DNA of 64,000 nt, taken from Euborellia annulipes. Its lineage: Eukaryota; Arthropoda; Insecta; Dermaptera; Anisolabididae. Location of the stretch: NCBI GenBank assembly GCA_023213315.1, contig JAKCPI010012453.1:17087-81086 (forward strand), in the 5' to 3' direction. A program made the translations under genes and the position numbers. Of this stretch, positions 10,020 through 22,300 are shown piece by piece. Each line of letters opens with the position of its first letter. The first letter of the stretch is position 1. The notes beneath the pieces were generated by a model. It made no database searches. It had not been told where the DNA came from and saw only the letters and a list, made by a program, of their open reading frames with translations.

Positions 10020-11450
10020 ATTAAATTTTTAATTGTACCAGCCCCACTTTTTTCATTTACATTTTAAAAGATTTAAATTATTTCTTATTTAGATAGGATT
10101 TATAAACTCAAAAAATGTAATAAATCTTAATCATCAAAAAAATAAAAATATTCTGATTAAAAATATCTTCCAAGTGTTCTTTTAATCTAGTATTGTAAAT
10201 ACATCCCTCTAACATGCGCATATATTTATTAAGCTCTCTATGAGGGATACAAATAGTATTTCAAAGAATCTAATGGAATGAGATGGATTAAAAGACCAAG
10301 AGGCAAGGGCGTAGCCAAGCAAAATCAGAGGCAAGTTAACATATTGTTTTTTGATATTTTTAACGACTCCTCTTGGCTACACCCCTGACTAGAGGAAAAT
10401 AATTTTATTCAGGCTAAACTAAAACAAAATAACAGGAAACTTAATTTCTATATATACAATATAATAATAAAATATCAACTAAAAAAAGCAAATATAAATA
10501 GATCAAAGATGGTAAAGGAATAAAAAAGACTTTTTGTAGATGATAGAAAAGTTAGTTCTATTATATTTCTAAAAAGTAAATATCAGTCTTTTTAGTTCTA
10601 GTGGTTTTTAAGTCTTGGAATCCAAATTGTTGTTTAGAGCGATATGTAGATGAGAAAATTTATTGGATGATCGAAATTTATCTTAACTCTTCATTAATTG
10701 GGGTTAATTAGCTTATAAGTGCATTATTCGTAACAAAGTGTTTATATACATTTATTTAAATGATGGAATGTTTTATTTATTTTTTTTATTAAAAATATAT
10801 ATACCCTACTTAATCCATTTTTTTGAAAAAGTATGAAAAATCCTACTTAAAAATTTGAAAGAAACAGAGTAGTAATTGGTTGATTCTTTGATATTAAGAC
10901 TAGTCTTCTTTTTTTTTTCGTTTTAAGCAACTAATCTAATAAGCTCGGCGAGAATGATGCGTTTTTATTGCTTTTTATTTCTTAAGAGAATCTTAGAAGC
11001 TTATTTATCCTAAGATCTAAGTAAGGCTCAAGAGGAATGGAATAGAGAAAAATATCTTCAAAGGCCATATGTTTGAAAATGATACTATGAATATTTTCAC
11101 TATTGTAGAATGGAAAAATATGATTATAATATGAAATTGTAATTTTTCTTTATATTTCATTTATTAATTATTATTATTTACTAACAATTTGTCATGATAA
11201 TTTTGCATTTATTTAAAAAGAATGAAATATTTTTATGATTAGAAAATATTTTTCTTTGTAACCATGTAAATATGTAAAATTTAATAAATTCAAAGATTGA
11301 ATTTGTAAAAAATAAAATTATTATTAAAAATTAGGTTACTTTGTTTTAAACAAAGACGGTCCAACAATTATATTTTTGTTTGGAATTTTTGATTAAGAAA
11401 CTCATAAATTGTAAAATTTCGTCTTTATTGGCCAAAACGAGTGTTTGTTT
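10020..11450. other. Intergenic AT-rich stretch
   Basis: No coding frame with splice sites and no clear repeat ends, apart from a short pair of inverted pieces around 10315-10390. Confidence 0.5.
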
Positions 11451-11451
11451 T

Positions 11452-11645
11452 TAAACATTTTTTTTATTTTGCCCTTTCGGATATAGAGGCCATTTAGGGT
11501 TTTCAAAGGGGAACGTTCCACATTAACGTTCCACCATTAGTAATAGTTGATCCTTCGAGGTTACCCATCCAATGTTTGGCCATGCTTGGCATCGCTTTAC
11601 CGCAACAATTGTGGTGAATGATGTCAGGCCCTCGGCATTTTTATT
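11452..11645 (-). mobile_element. 5S-like SINE
   Basis: Read on the minus strand it has a 5S-type internal promoter: a GTTAAGCAA-like block, then ATTGGATGGGTAACC, then a 3' part CTAAATGGCCTCTATATCCG shared with 50268-50482 and 51870-52050. Confidence 0.55.
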
Positions 11646-12970
11646 TTAAATCTTTTCTTACTATTGTTCAAGGGGGCTAAATCTCTAATTGAAGCCAGCA
11701 GGTAGCCGAAAATTATTTTCATACGAGTATTTCGGTTGTTTCTAAAGCATTGAAAATAAACATGTGTAATAAATGGTCTTTGAAGTCAAATAGACGTCAG
11801 AATTCAAAAATAAATTTTAAATGTGTTACGTATATAGTTTTGAAATTTATCTTTGGCCTTTTTTTAATGAAATTAATATTCATTATTTGAAATCAGATTT
11901 TAATAATAATTTTATTTTTATTTATATTATAATATTTAAATTTTATTATCGTATTCTTAAACCATTTATAATTATTTTTCTTAAAATTTGCGAAATAGTT
12001 ATTTTAGTAATTGAAAATTTTATGAATCTCATAATTAGTACTAATAATATTGAGTATTCCTAAGGAATTATTATTAATAATGTTAAGAATTTTAGGCCAG
12101 TAAAATTTCATCAATGCATTATATACCTATATATATATATCTATAAAGAGTAATTGTTATAGATTTGAATTAATTTTTCTTTAGTATTCATTTCAGCAGA
12201 AATTGGAATGTTAACTCCATATAATGCGAGGTTACGTATTTTCTTTTTATTTATTCTTTTTGTATTATTATCTAATCAAAAAAATCTTTCGAAAATTTGA
12301 AAAGAAACGTTATTTTAAAGGAGGGTAAGTATAAGAAGTTTTCTAAAAAATTTCTTGATTATTAGGCTCAATTAATGAAATACAAGTAATTATATTTATA
12401 TTTAAATTAAAATTGATTACAAATATTGAATCTTAAAAAAGCTGTTAATCAGCAGATTAGTAATTTGTATTTTTAGCAAATTTTTTGGCAATTTATTCTC
12501 AGGATATATGAAATTTTATATAAATTTACTGATTAGTAGATAGCAAAATATAGAAAAAATTTCCCTTTAAGTAGATACTTTATCTAATTATATTTATATA
12601 ATTAATACTTTATAAGGATGGATACAACATTTAATAAAATTACTGAATATCTATAGTCAAATTTAATCATCACTTAGAATGGAGAATTCGCATCCACTAC
12701 GAACAATTTGTATCAGCCGAAAAAAATTTATAACAAAAATATTTTAGATAAAATAATGAGAAAAATAGTTTTTTTTTTTTAAATTTCCTTCACTTCTAAA
12801 TTAAATCCTTTCTCAATTAATTAATTAATTGTATTTCATAAAATTATATTTATCCTTCCAAAAAATAACAGATCTTTATCATTTAAATAAGAATGTTTTC
12901 GTTTTTACCTTCATTTTGATGAATTTATAAATAATTTTACCATATGACCCTTATATTGTTTAAAGACGGA
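11646..12970. other. Downstream flank of CAP gene
   Basis: AT-rich, no repeat ends or coding signature seen. The 3' UTR of the CAP gene should start at 12971 and run leftward. Confidence 0.45.
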
Positions 12971-12971
12971 T

Positions 12972-13238
12972 TCATCTATAAACAGCAGGTACCACAATGA
13001 CCCAACGTTTGTCAGGTGTTCGTGGGCCTGACCAATGATGTGGTAATCTTATAGGGCTGCCCATAATATCCCCGGGGAATTCGCTTCTTCGGGCTGGATT
13101 AGCCGAAGAAGCCGAAGATGGCAAAGAACGAGGTCGTCTGGGAGGAGTCGCCAAGCTGCCGACGCCACCCATAAAGCTTCCACCCCCAATGCCACCCCCG
13201 ACGCCGCCGCTACTGCCGCCGCGGCGTCGCCACGCCGG
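12972..13238 (-). CDS. Possible readthrough extension of CAP protein (88 codons)
   Basis: Directly after the TAG, in the same frame and without an intervening intron, 88 sense codons run to TGA 12974-12972. The sequence is GC-rich with a Gly-rich start (G-G-V-G-G-G-I-G-G-G), then a Pro/Ser/Arg-rich part, then a more globular end (K-R-W-V-I-V-V-P-A-V-Y-R). GC richness falls off at the TGA. This is the composition of coding sequence, not of the neighbouring 3' DNA. Readthrough of UAG-C is known in insects; a nonsense allele or an assembly error would look the same. Confidence 0.5.
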   Translation of the reverse strand, partial: PAWRRRGGSSGGVGGGIGGGSFMGGVGSLATPPRRPRSLPSSASSANPARRSEFPGDIMGSPIRLPHHWSGPRTPDKRWVIVVPAVYR

Positions 13239-13390
13239 CTAGACAGGCCGAGGGACGTTGGCCACGAATTGTCCTATGATATTTCCACGCGGGTGATAAT
13301 TTGCCACCACTATTATTTGACCTTTTCTCCCCCGGGCCATCGCTATGCCCAGTTGCGTCGTCTGTCGCCATATCATCTGCGTGAAATGGC
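13239..13390 (-). CDS. CAP gene exon 9 (end of CAP domain 2, TAG stop)
   Basis: Starts in the middle of the Gly codon of G-H-F-T-Q-M-I-W and runs to N-V-P-R-P-V then TAG at 13241-13239, followed by C. Nucleotides are GC-rich here and stay GC-rich in the same frame past the stop. Confidence 0.9.
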
Positions 13391-16300
13391 CTGGAAATAA
13401 AAAATTAATAAAAATTGTTAAATTAGATAAATGACTCTTTAAATTATAAAAGGCCCCATCGTATATAAGGTCTAAAAATCGATAATGTATAACACACTTT
13501 TAAAATGGCCCTGAATCTGTGCCCAAAAAACAACTGTTCCTAAATTACAAAAATCTGGTGTGACTGTCGCACAGCACACAACTTTCTCTTACCTTCGGTA
13601 ATCGAAAGTTGTATTCTGTGATTGTCACACCAGATTTTGCCCGTCAGTACAGTACTTTTGAATTCAGATGTAAAATTTATAAGTATGTAAAAATTTCTAT
13701 TTTGTTAACATGGCAACCAGTTCTACTATCTTTCCTATGGAGATCCCAGAGTAAATTGATCTTCAGAAGATTTCCATGGCAAAATGAGAAAATACATTTT
13801 AAAGAGCATCTAAAAAATCATTGATTTTTGAGTTTTAATCAAAATCCGTTGAAGCGAATTTTGAGAAAATCGAAATAAACTGAAAAAATACATCAGTAAA
13901 GTATTAGTAGTTTTTGACCAGTTTTTTTTAAAAGCTTATTTTCACGCTCTAGAGGTGTGATTAACTTAAATATAAAATTTCAATCTCCTAGCTCAATTCC
14001 TTCATGATTTAAATTGAACACAGACACACAGACCGACAGACAGACCATGTCGCAAAAATCATTTTTTTGGATTCAGGGGACCTCAAAACGTGTATATCCA
14101 TCAAAATCTCGACATCGAATTTTTAACATGAATCCAATACTCTATATATATACCCTATATGTATATTAACATATACATATAGGTAAGGGAGCGTACAAGT
14201 ATTACGTAACGAAATTTTTGACCCCCCCTCCCCCATGTAACGAGCCGTAACATTTTTCTGGACCCCTCCCCCTAGACGTTACGTAACGCTCAAGTGGCCA
14301 TTTTTATCTAAAAGTCAATTATTTTACCAATTACGTATCGCGTTGTTCAGCCCCCCCTCCCCCCTTGTAACGCATGGTAACGTTTTGCGAGACCCCCCTC
14401 CTCCCAAATTGCGTTACGTAATACTTGTACGCTCCCTAAGAGAAAGTAAAAAGCAATTTAGAGCTGTGATGTTATATTAATGAGAGGGTAGAAAATGAGT
14501 ATAAGAGTTTGGTTCAACAAGGTATAAAATCCACTATGACATTTTCATTATGACTTTTCGCCATGTATAAAATTATATATTTTGCATTTCTATTGGTTGT
14601 AATAATTGAATTCTTTTTAATATAACTTGTAAATGTATAGGTCTATATTATAGCTCTGAAGATAGTTCAAACACGGAACCGAAACGTCCCCCGTGCGGAA
14701 ATAAATAAAGAAAAAACCTTAGCTGCTTCTCTCATTTTCTACCCTCTCATTAATACAGTATGTTCCTAAATTGTTGTACAATAAAGTGTCAAATGTAAGC
14801 TCTCCCTCCCCTGAAATATTTACCATATAGCCCTAATGAAATTTGGGAAAAAAACTAATCAAATTTATTAATTCTTAAAATATCGATTTTTTAATTGATT
14901 ATTCATATCTTTAAAGAGTAGACAAGTTCTAGTATTAAATATAATAAACAAAAAAGGAGACCCCTTAGAGTTGGGCAACCAAAAGTATCAATGGGTTGGA
15001 AACAGAAAGAAAGTAAGCAGTTAGACTCTTAAAAATATTGTGTATTTAAAAATCGCCTCAAAGCAGTTCTGGAGAGATTCTCCCCTCCAGTTTTATACAT
15101 TTTTATCAGCGAATTTTGTTTAAAACTACAAAATCATGTATAAAACCCGACTCTGGTATGAAGTCATTGGTTCATTCTTGTTACGAGTTTTTTAGTAATT
15201 TTCATATATTTCCAAAAAAATTAATTTTTTAAAGTTAACGAGGTTAATAAAATGATATATAAAAAAAAAAAAAAAAAAAAAAAACTATTAAATATATACC
15301 TGATTTGGTGTTTCTAGGTTCGGTGCCATAAACATGGTCTTTACTTTCTTTATACCAAGTAACGCAGGCATCCCGAGCAGAAAATGAACTCACATCTGAG
15401 CTCCATAAACTAAAAAGATTTTCTCCATATCGAGGATCTGGCCGGTGTACGAAACGATCTTCTCGGGCGAGGGTTTCTGCCCATTCTTTGGCATATTCTG
15501 TTAACTAAATAAAAAAAAGCAATATTTTATATATTTTCTAAAAATTTGCTAATAACAGTAAATAGATTTTTAGACCAAGCTATTTGAATCAAATATTAAT
15601 ATACAATAAATAAATTTACAATTTATTTTGTAAAGGTAAAATGATATGAATTTTGTATAGAAAATTTTAAGGAGGGGGCGGCAAATTAAATTTTGCCCCT
15701 CCTAAAAAATCTCGTAGTTCCGGCCCTGTTAACGAGTCATATATTTATTTTGTTAGTATATTATTTTACTGGGAGTTCAAGTGATACTGGTCTTCAAAGG
15801 TCGAAGTCGGAATTTTGTACTAACAAGAAAACAGAAACCTTAGCTAATTCTACGATCCTATTGTAAAAAAAAAACCTTTCTATAGAGGGGTTATAATTTT
15901 TTTATTTTTTTATTTTCCCTCTTGGCTACTTTCGGGAGAGTTTGAACCTTTTACCTTTACTCTGCTCCTCATGATGATGTATGTTGAAATATTTGAGAAT
16001 AAAAGCACTTAAATTTATTTTTTTCTATATTTAAATTTATTTTTCATTTTTCTATTAACTATTCTATTTTTTCTATTAATTTCCGTATATTGATAAATTG
16101 TATGTTAATTATATCATCTCTACTTTCATTTTTTAATTATAAGTATAATTATTTTTTTGTTTAGTAATAAATCTTAGAAAATAATCATTAAATAAAGTAT
16201 CTATTTTCTAACATATCCTCTTTAATTTAGGTCAAGTGCACAAATCCCTTCTACATATAAAAATTGATTTTTGGTGTTTTAGAAGATAAGTAAAAGTATT

Positions 16301-19300
16301 TGCTTTATTATCAATTGTTTTTTTTTTTTTGCAAATAAAATTTTCTTAAAAAAAAATTATTATCAAAATTTTTTTTTTTTTTTTAAGGAGAGGTTATATT
16401 AAAAATATATCTTACTTGTTTACTAAGTTTAATTTCAGGTACTCCATGTTTTCGACGGAATTCATTATGAGCTGCTAAACCATCTTTTGCAAATTTTTCA
16501 GCATTCTGTTCAAAACCTTGAAACGCAGCAACGCCACTCGTATGATTCGATGTTTGATTAGGGAATCCCCTAAAAATAAAATAATGTGTAATTCTCATTC
16601 AAATTCAATCCGTAAATCAGTGATTGCCAAACTGTGGGTTGTGGCTCTGCTACAGGGGCACTATGAAAAAATTCCAGTAAGTAAATGAAATTTGTAAAAT
16701 GACTTTGTCCCCCCCCCCCTCCTCTCCAGGACTACCCACGTACCAAAACAGTTTGGAAACCACTGCCTTAAACTATTATAAAAAAAAAATCATAAGAATT
16801 TAACTTCATAATTTTAATTAAAGAATACCTTTTAAAAATAAATTTCTTATATAACAAAAAAATATGACAAATAAATGGAAAAATCTTAACCATTATTTTA
16901 TACTGTATTTTATTATTTTAGACAGATTAAGTTTTTTTTAGTGGTGTATCCTTTTCTTTTTTTTGATCATCAATTTTCCTGCAAAATTGAAATCTATATA
17001 TATTATCTCCTTGATAGGTTCCTAGAAACTATCTATCGATTCATTAAATATCATTTTAATCAAACGAATGTTAAAATAAATGTTGGTTATACAGTATAAA
17101 TTTTTTTTTTTTTTTGTTAAGAAAAGAAATAAGAGAAACCATTAATAAAAGAAATTCAATTCTTACCCCACTGGTGGAACATTATCCGTAAAACTGCCGA
17201 TAAAGTTTCCTGGTGGCGAATAGTTGCAAACAACATAAATCATTCCATTGCGGTTTTTTGATATACCAATGCCCAACTCTCGACTATCTCGCCAAATAAC
17301 TTGGGTGAAATGACCTGAAAGATATTAAGAAAAATTACAATTATCTGGCAGACATAAAATAAAGATAAAAAAATACTTTGTTTTTAATTTTCCATTTAGG
17401 GATATACAGTATTGTATTATATAGTCTGAGAGGATAAAGATTCATTTTTTTCTGTGAAAGGTTTTTTTCAAGGAAGGCAGAGACTGGCATCAAAAGTTTT
17501 TTTCTTTAAATATTTTATTGGATCGACGTTTCTCTCGATCTTTGGCTGCCAATCTCTGATTTTGGAAACCCTTCCTTAATACAACTAACAGCCACAACTT
17601 TTTTTTTTTTTTAATCAATAAAATACTCTTTAGAGACACAAACAAAAGACAGGTTCATTTAAGTTGCAACATATACAAAAATTTTGTTTGCATATAGACA
17701 TAGGCGCCGGAACTGGGGGGGGGGCAAGGGTACATTGCCCCCCCCCCTGGCAACCTACAGGGGGAGGGACAGAGGGGGGGCAAAATTTCTTCTTTTATTT
17801 CATTTATTTTTAAAAATGATATATTTTTACTTTTGAAAAATAAAATCTTCTAAATTAAAAAAAATTAAAAGAGTAAGAAATTCATTTTTTTCCAAAAATT
17901 TTTGATAAAATCACTATCAAATTTTTTAAAATTTTAATTTTATTAAACTTGTGATTTTATTTAAAATTTTTAAAGTTTTATAGTAGATTTGTTTTTGTTT
18001 TATACTATTTAAACATATTAAATTATTTTAATTTTCTAAAAAAAATTTTTTTGCCCCCCCTGATTCAAATTCGTTCCGGCGCCCCTGCATATAGACTATT
18101 GCTCTTTTCTCCCCCTTAAAAAAGTTTGAGTCTTGGTTGTAAATAACTTAATTTGTGTTCATTCGTAAATAATTAGTTATGTTGATATAATATACCTCTA
18201 TGCAGGGCTATAACCAAGGAGGAATATGGGGTCAAACCCCCCTCTGAAAAAATTATAAATAAAGACAAATTTATAGAGAGAAAGATAATGTTAAAATTTT
18301 AAATGCTTTTAGAAATTATAAAAAATACTTTATTATCTTTGAAATGTATTTATTTGGGGATTTAATCTCTCGGATCATCCGAAACTCCCATCTCCCCTCC
18401 AAAAAGATTTGCGGGGTACGGCCCTGCTTCTATCAATCGGACGCTAAAAAGTGCAATGTTCACAAGGGCGGATACAATAGGGGGGGGGGGATAAAGGGGG
18501 TAATTACCCCCCTTGAGATTTGAAAAAAATACTTTTTTTTCGAAAAAAATTTATTTTTAATGTAAAATTTTAAAAATTAATACTTAAAAATTTGATTTGT
18601 ATTTATATTCTGGCAAACAAGTACAGAATGCGCCTTTAAATTACCGAAATTAAGAAAAAATAGTGTGCTATGCGACGAGTCACACCAGATTACCCCCCCC
18701 CCCCCCCCCCCCGAGAAACATCTCTGGATCCGCCACTGAAGGTTCATTATAAGCTAACAATTCAAATAAAAATTAATAAATCATTATTTAATTTTACCGT
18801 TTTATTAACAATTTTTTTTTAAGTAAAAGATGTATTATTATACACTATTTGATCTTGAGGTTTGTTTAAAAAATGTAAATATCCACCTTCATAATTAGAA
18901 ACTTGTTATTTAAATGTTTTTTTTCTGAGCTCTATGTTATTAAATCTGACATTAAAAAAAGATTTAACTAATAAATATAGGATAGGTTTGTAATAAGAAA
19001 ATATTTATTTACCTGCTTTAAGATTGTTTGGTTCTCGTCCAAAATGGTATTCACTTATTTCGTTGTACCAATTGATAACAGGATCTTTTCCTGTGATCCG
19101 AATGTTTCCATCTGATGACCAAAGCGACCAGAGATTTTCTCCATAATCACTATTTTGACGGTGTTCTAATGTACATTTTGCTGCCAAATGTTTGGCCCAT
19201 TCCTCAGAAACCTTACATAACTGCAAAAAAATAAAAATCATTTTAATAATATTAAAATATCTGTTTTTACGTTAATTGTTATTAATTAATATCAATCAAT

Positions 19301-22300
19301 AATAATTAGGAGCCGACTGAAGCCAGTTACGGGTAAAAATTCTGGTTTCGGCTAAAAATCAGCCGAAACTTTCGGCCGGCTTAAACCAGTGTTTGAAAAA
19401 ATGGGATGAGAGGCGAACACAAAAAAAAAAACTTCGAATGAGATTTTTATCTAAAAAAAAGGTCAAATAATTTTCGCAAGAGGGGAAAGCAAAAAAAAAA
19501 AATGATATGAATTTTGTATAGGAAATACAAGTTTCGGTTTCGGTTACTGTTTCGGCCGAAACTAAGATTGATGCCGAAATTCGGTTTCGGTTGAAAATCT
19601 TGTTTCGGTGGGACCCTAATAATAATATAATAATTATTATTATTATAATATATCTGTCTCTTCTGGGAAGAATTTGTTATGTGTGTAGGGGATGCAAGGA
19701 TTCAAGGAGGAGAGGGTAAAGGGGGTAGGGCTAATAATTATTTAGTCGAGAGCTCCAAATTAGCAATTTATAATATTAATGTTTTTCTGTCAAAAAGAGA
19801 CCGGGTCTCTCTGGCCCTCCCCCTCCCGGGGATGCTAGAACGTAATAGTAAGTACTCTTAGGATAGATAATGTGATAATTCTACCTTTTTATTAATTTTT
19901 AAAGGAGGTACTCCATGTAGCGCGCGCAATCGATTATGCTCTTCTAAACAATCCTGATTAAAATCCCCCTGTGTGAAAACGGATGCATCCTCGATTCCAT
20001 TTTCTGTTTTATTTCCTGCACTGCTGCTGGCTCGTGAAGAAAGAGGACGTGATACTGAAGGGGTCTTTTGCTGGCGGAAATAAAAATTTTTTTAAATTAA
20101 AAAAGTGTAGTTATTTTTTCGTAATAGAGATAATAATAAAACTACAAAAAAGACAAGATTTTTTTTTGTAAAAAAATATTGAGAAAAGAAGATTTATAGC
20201 TGGATAAAAGTTTTTGATGAGTAGCAGATTGGAGAAAAAAAGCAGTCAAGAAGGAGAAGAAAGAAAAGGCCCATTAAGCTAACGTTTTGGTCTCCGTCGA
20301 AACCATCTTCAGAGCTACTTTAGCCTAATGGGCCTTAAATAAATTTTTAATGCTTCGTGAGAGTCTATAAGATCTATAAGATCAGAAAATCTAACAGGCG
20401 AGTGTTTAATTCTTCGCGAGAGTCTATAAGATCTTATTTTTTTTATTGTTTTTATAAAAAAAGAAAATAATTTCAGAAAATAGTTTTTAAAAAATATTAC
20501 TTTTGGAGATTAAAGATGGAGATAACTTCTTTTCTGAACCTTTTAAGGCATATCTAACCTATTTACAACTTACAAAATTGTTGTTTTTGAAATAAACTAT
20601 AAAAGCAATGGCCAATTTAATAATTTTATTTTAATTACAAGAGGTTTTAAATTTTGTCCGAAACGTCTCCTTTTCGGTTTTTGGCTCTTTATTTGCTGCA
20701 CCCGTACTTGCTCTGTTCCATTCCATAACATCAACAACAACTTCTCTTCAGCTTAAATAATAATTTTAACTTTTAGAATTGTTTATCATAAATTCTTTAC
20801 ATTTCTTATAAAAAAAATGATTTTCATTATTTGCTCTAATTATTTATGAGAGTATATTATAATATAATTATAATTAATGGAAATTACAAACTTACTTTTT
20901 CATCTTTAGTAGCCATAATTTCAACTTTAGAGTTTGTTTTTAATTTTTATGTTCATTATTTACTAATGGTGTGACGAGATTATTATTATTTCATATACCA
21001 GGGGTATTCATTATAATTCTTAAAATATATTTTTTAATTTCATTTTAAAATCTGAGTGAAGAGCATTTAAGTAAATATTTTTTCAAAAGATAAATAAACA
21101 CTTGTATGATTAACAATGTATCCAAAATTCATTATTATAGAAAAACTAACAAAATATGTGAATAGTTCATAATTATTAGTAAATTGTTTAATGATTAGGG
21201 CCTACTCTCTTTTATATTGTCTTAGTTTGTGAAGAAGTAAAGAAAGCCGCCACTCATCCAGAGTTATTTAATAGACACAGTATATAAATGTATAATTGAC
21301 AATCCTAATCATATAAGAGGCGAGAACAATTAGAAAAATTATCAATTTTCTACTGATATCTTAATGGAAAAAAATTGACCAAACTCACCGGTTTTCTATC
21401 TGGTGAAATACTAGGAGAACGTGATTCTGTAGATCGTGATCCCACTGAAATGAAAATTTATAATAATTAAAAATAATGAAGTGAATTAATTTTATTATTA
21501 AATTGTCATTGAAACAAAATAAACTCTGCTGAGAGATTTTTTTGAAGCCTTTTAGACCCCATCTCTATTTATTACAATTGATTCAATTGAAACAAATTTT
21601 TTTCGCCTGTGATTTGATTCAAACCCTCAACTCGTAAAATCAAAAGCTAATCTTTACCGGGCATAGATTAAAGGCATTTTTTTTTTAAATAACAATCTAG
21701 AAAATTTCATTTTTTAATATATTGGGCACTCTTACTGATCTATCCCCTTTTGTTCACCCCATTAAATATTTAACATTCCAATATACACACAAATTTAGAT
21801 ATTCGTACTATCTCATCCCTCATCTGATTCCCTAGGGCAGCGTTTCTTAAACTTTTTTGACCACTGCCCGGTGAGGTTTTAAAATTTTTCGAGAAAAAAA
21901 AAACATTTATTTAGAAAACAAATTTTATATTTTAATAAAAATCAAGTAATTTGTTTGTCTTAAGCTATCTATAGGCCTATGAAAGAGTACTAATACACAC
22001 TTTGCCACTATTTCTAATATCTAGCTGATATAAAAAAAATATGAAAAAAAATTTTATTTGTGTTTTTTTTGACCTAGCAAAATTTTTCTACGATCCTGTG
22101 CCAGGTCGCGACCCACACTTTAAGAAACGCTGCCCTAAGGCGTTTCCGCCTCTTCATCCAATATGGGGGAAATGTATTTTTTTGAGTAATATATAACAAG
22201 TGCCAGAGAAATACATTTCAAACTCAAATGAATTCTTAATTACTTTTGTTTCCCATCACGCTAACGTTTCGATCCCGGTCGGGAGCATCGTCAGAGCAAA

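Noticed and set aside
12972..13172. Independent small gene of 66 codons
   Set aside because: It is in the same frame as the CAP exon and directly continues it past TAG, so a C-terminal extension explains it better than a separate gene.
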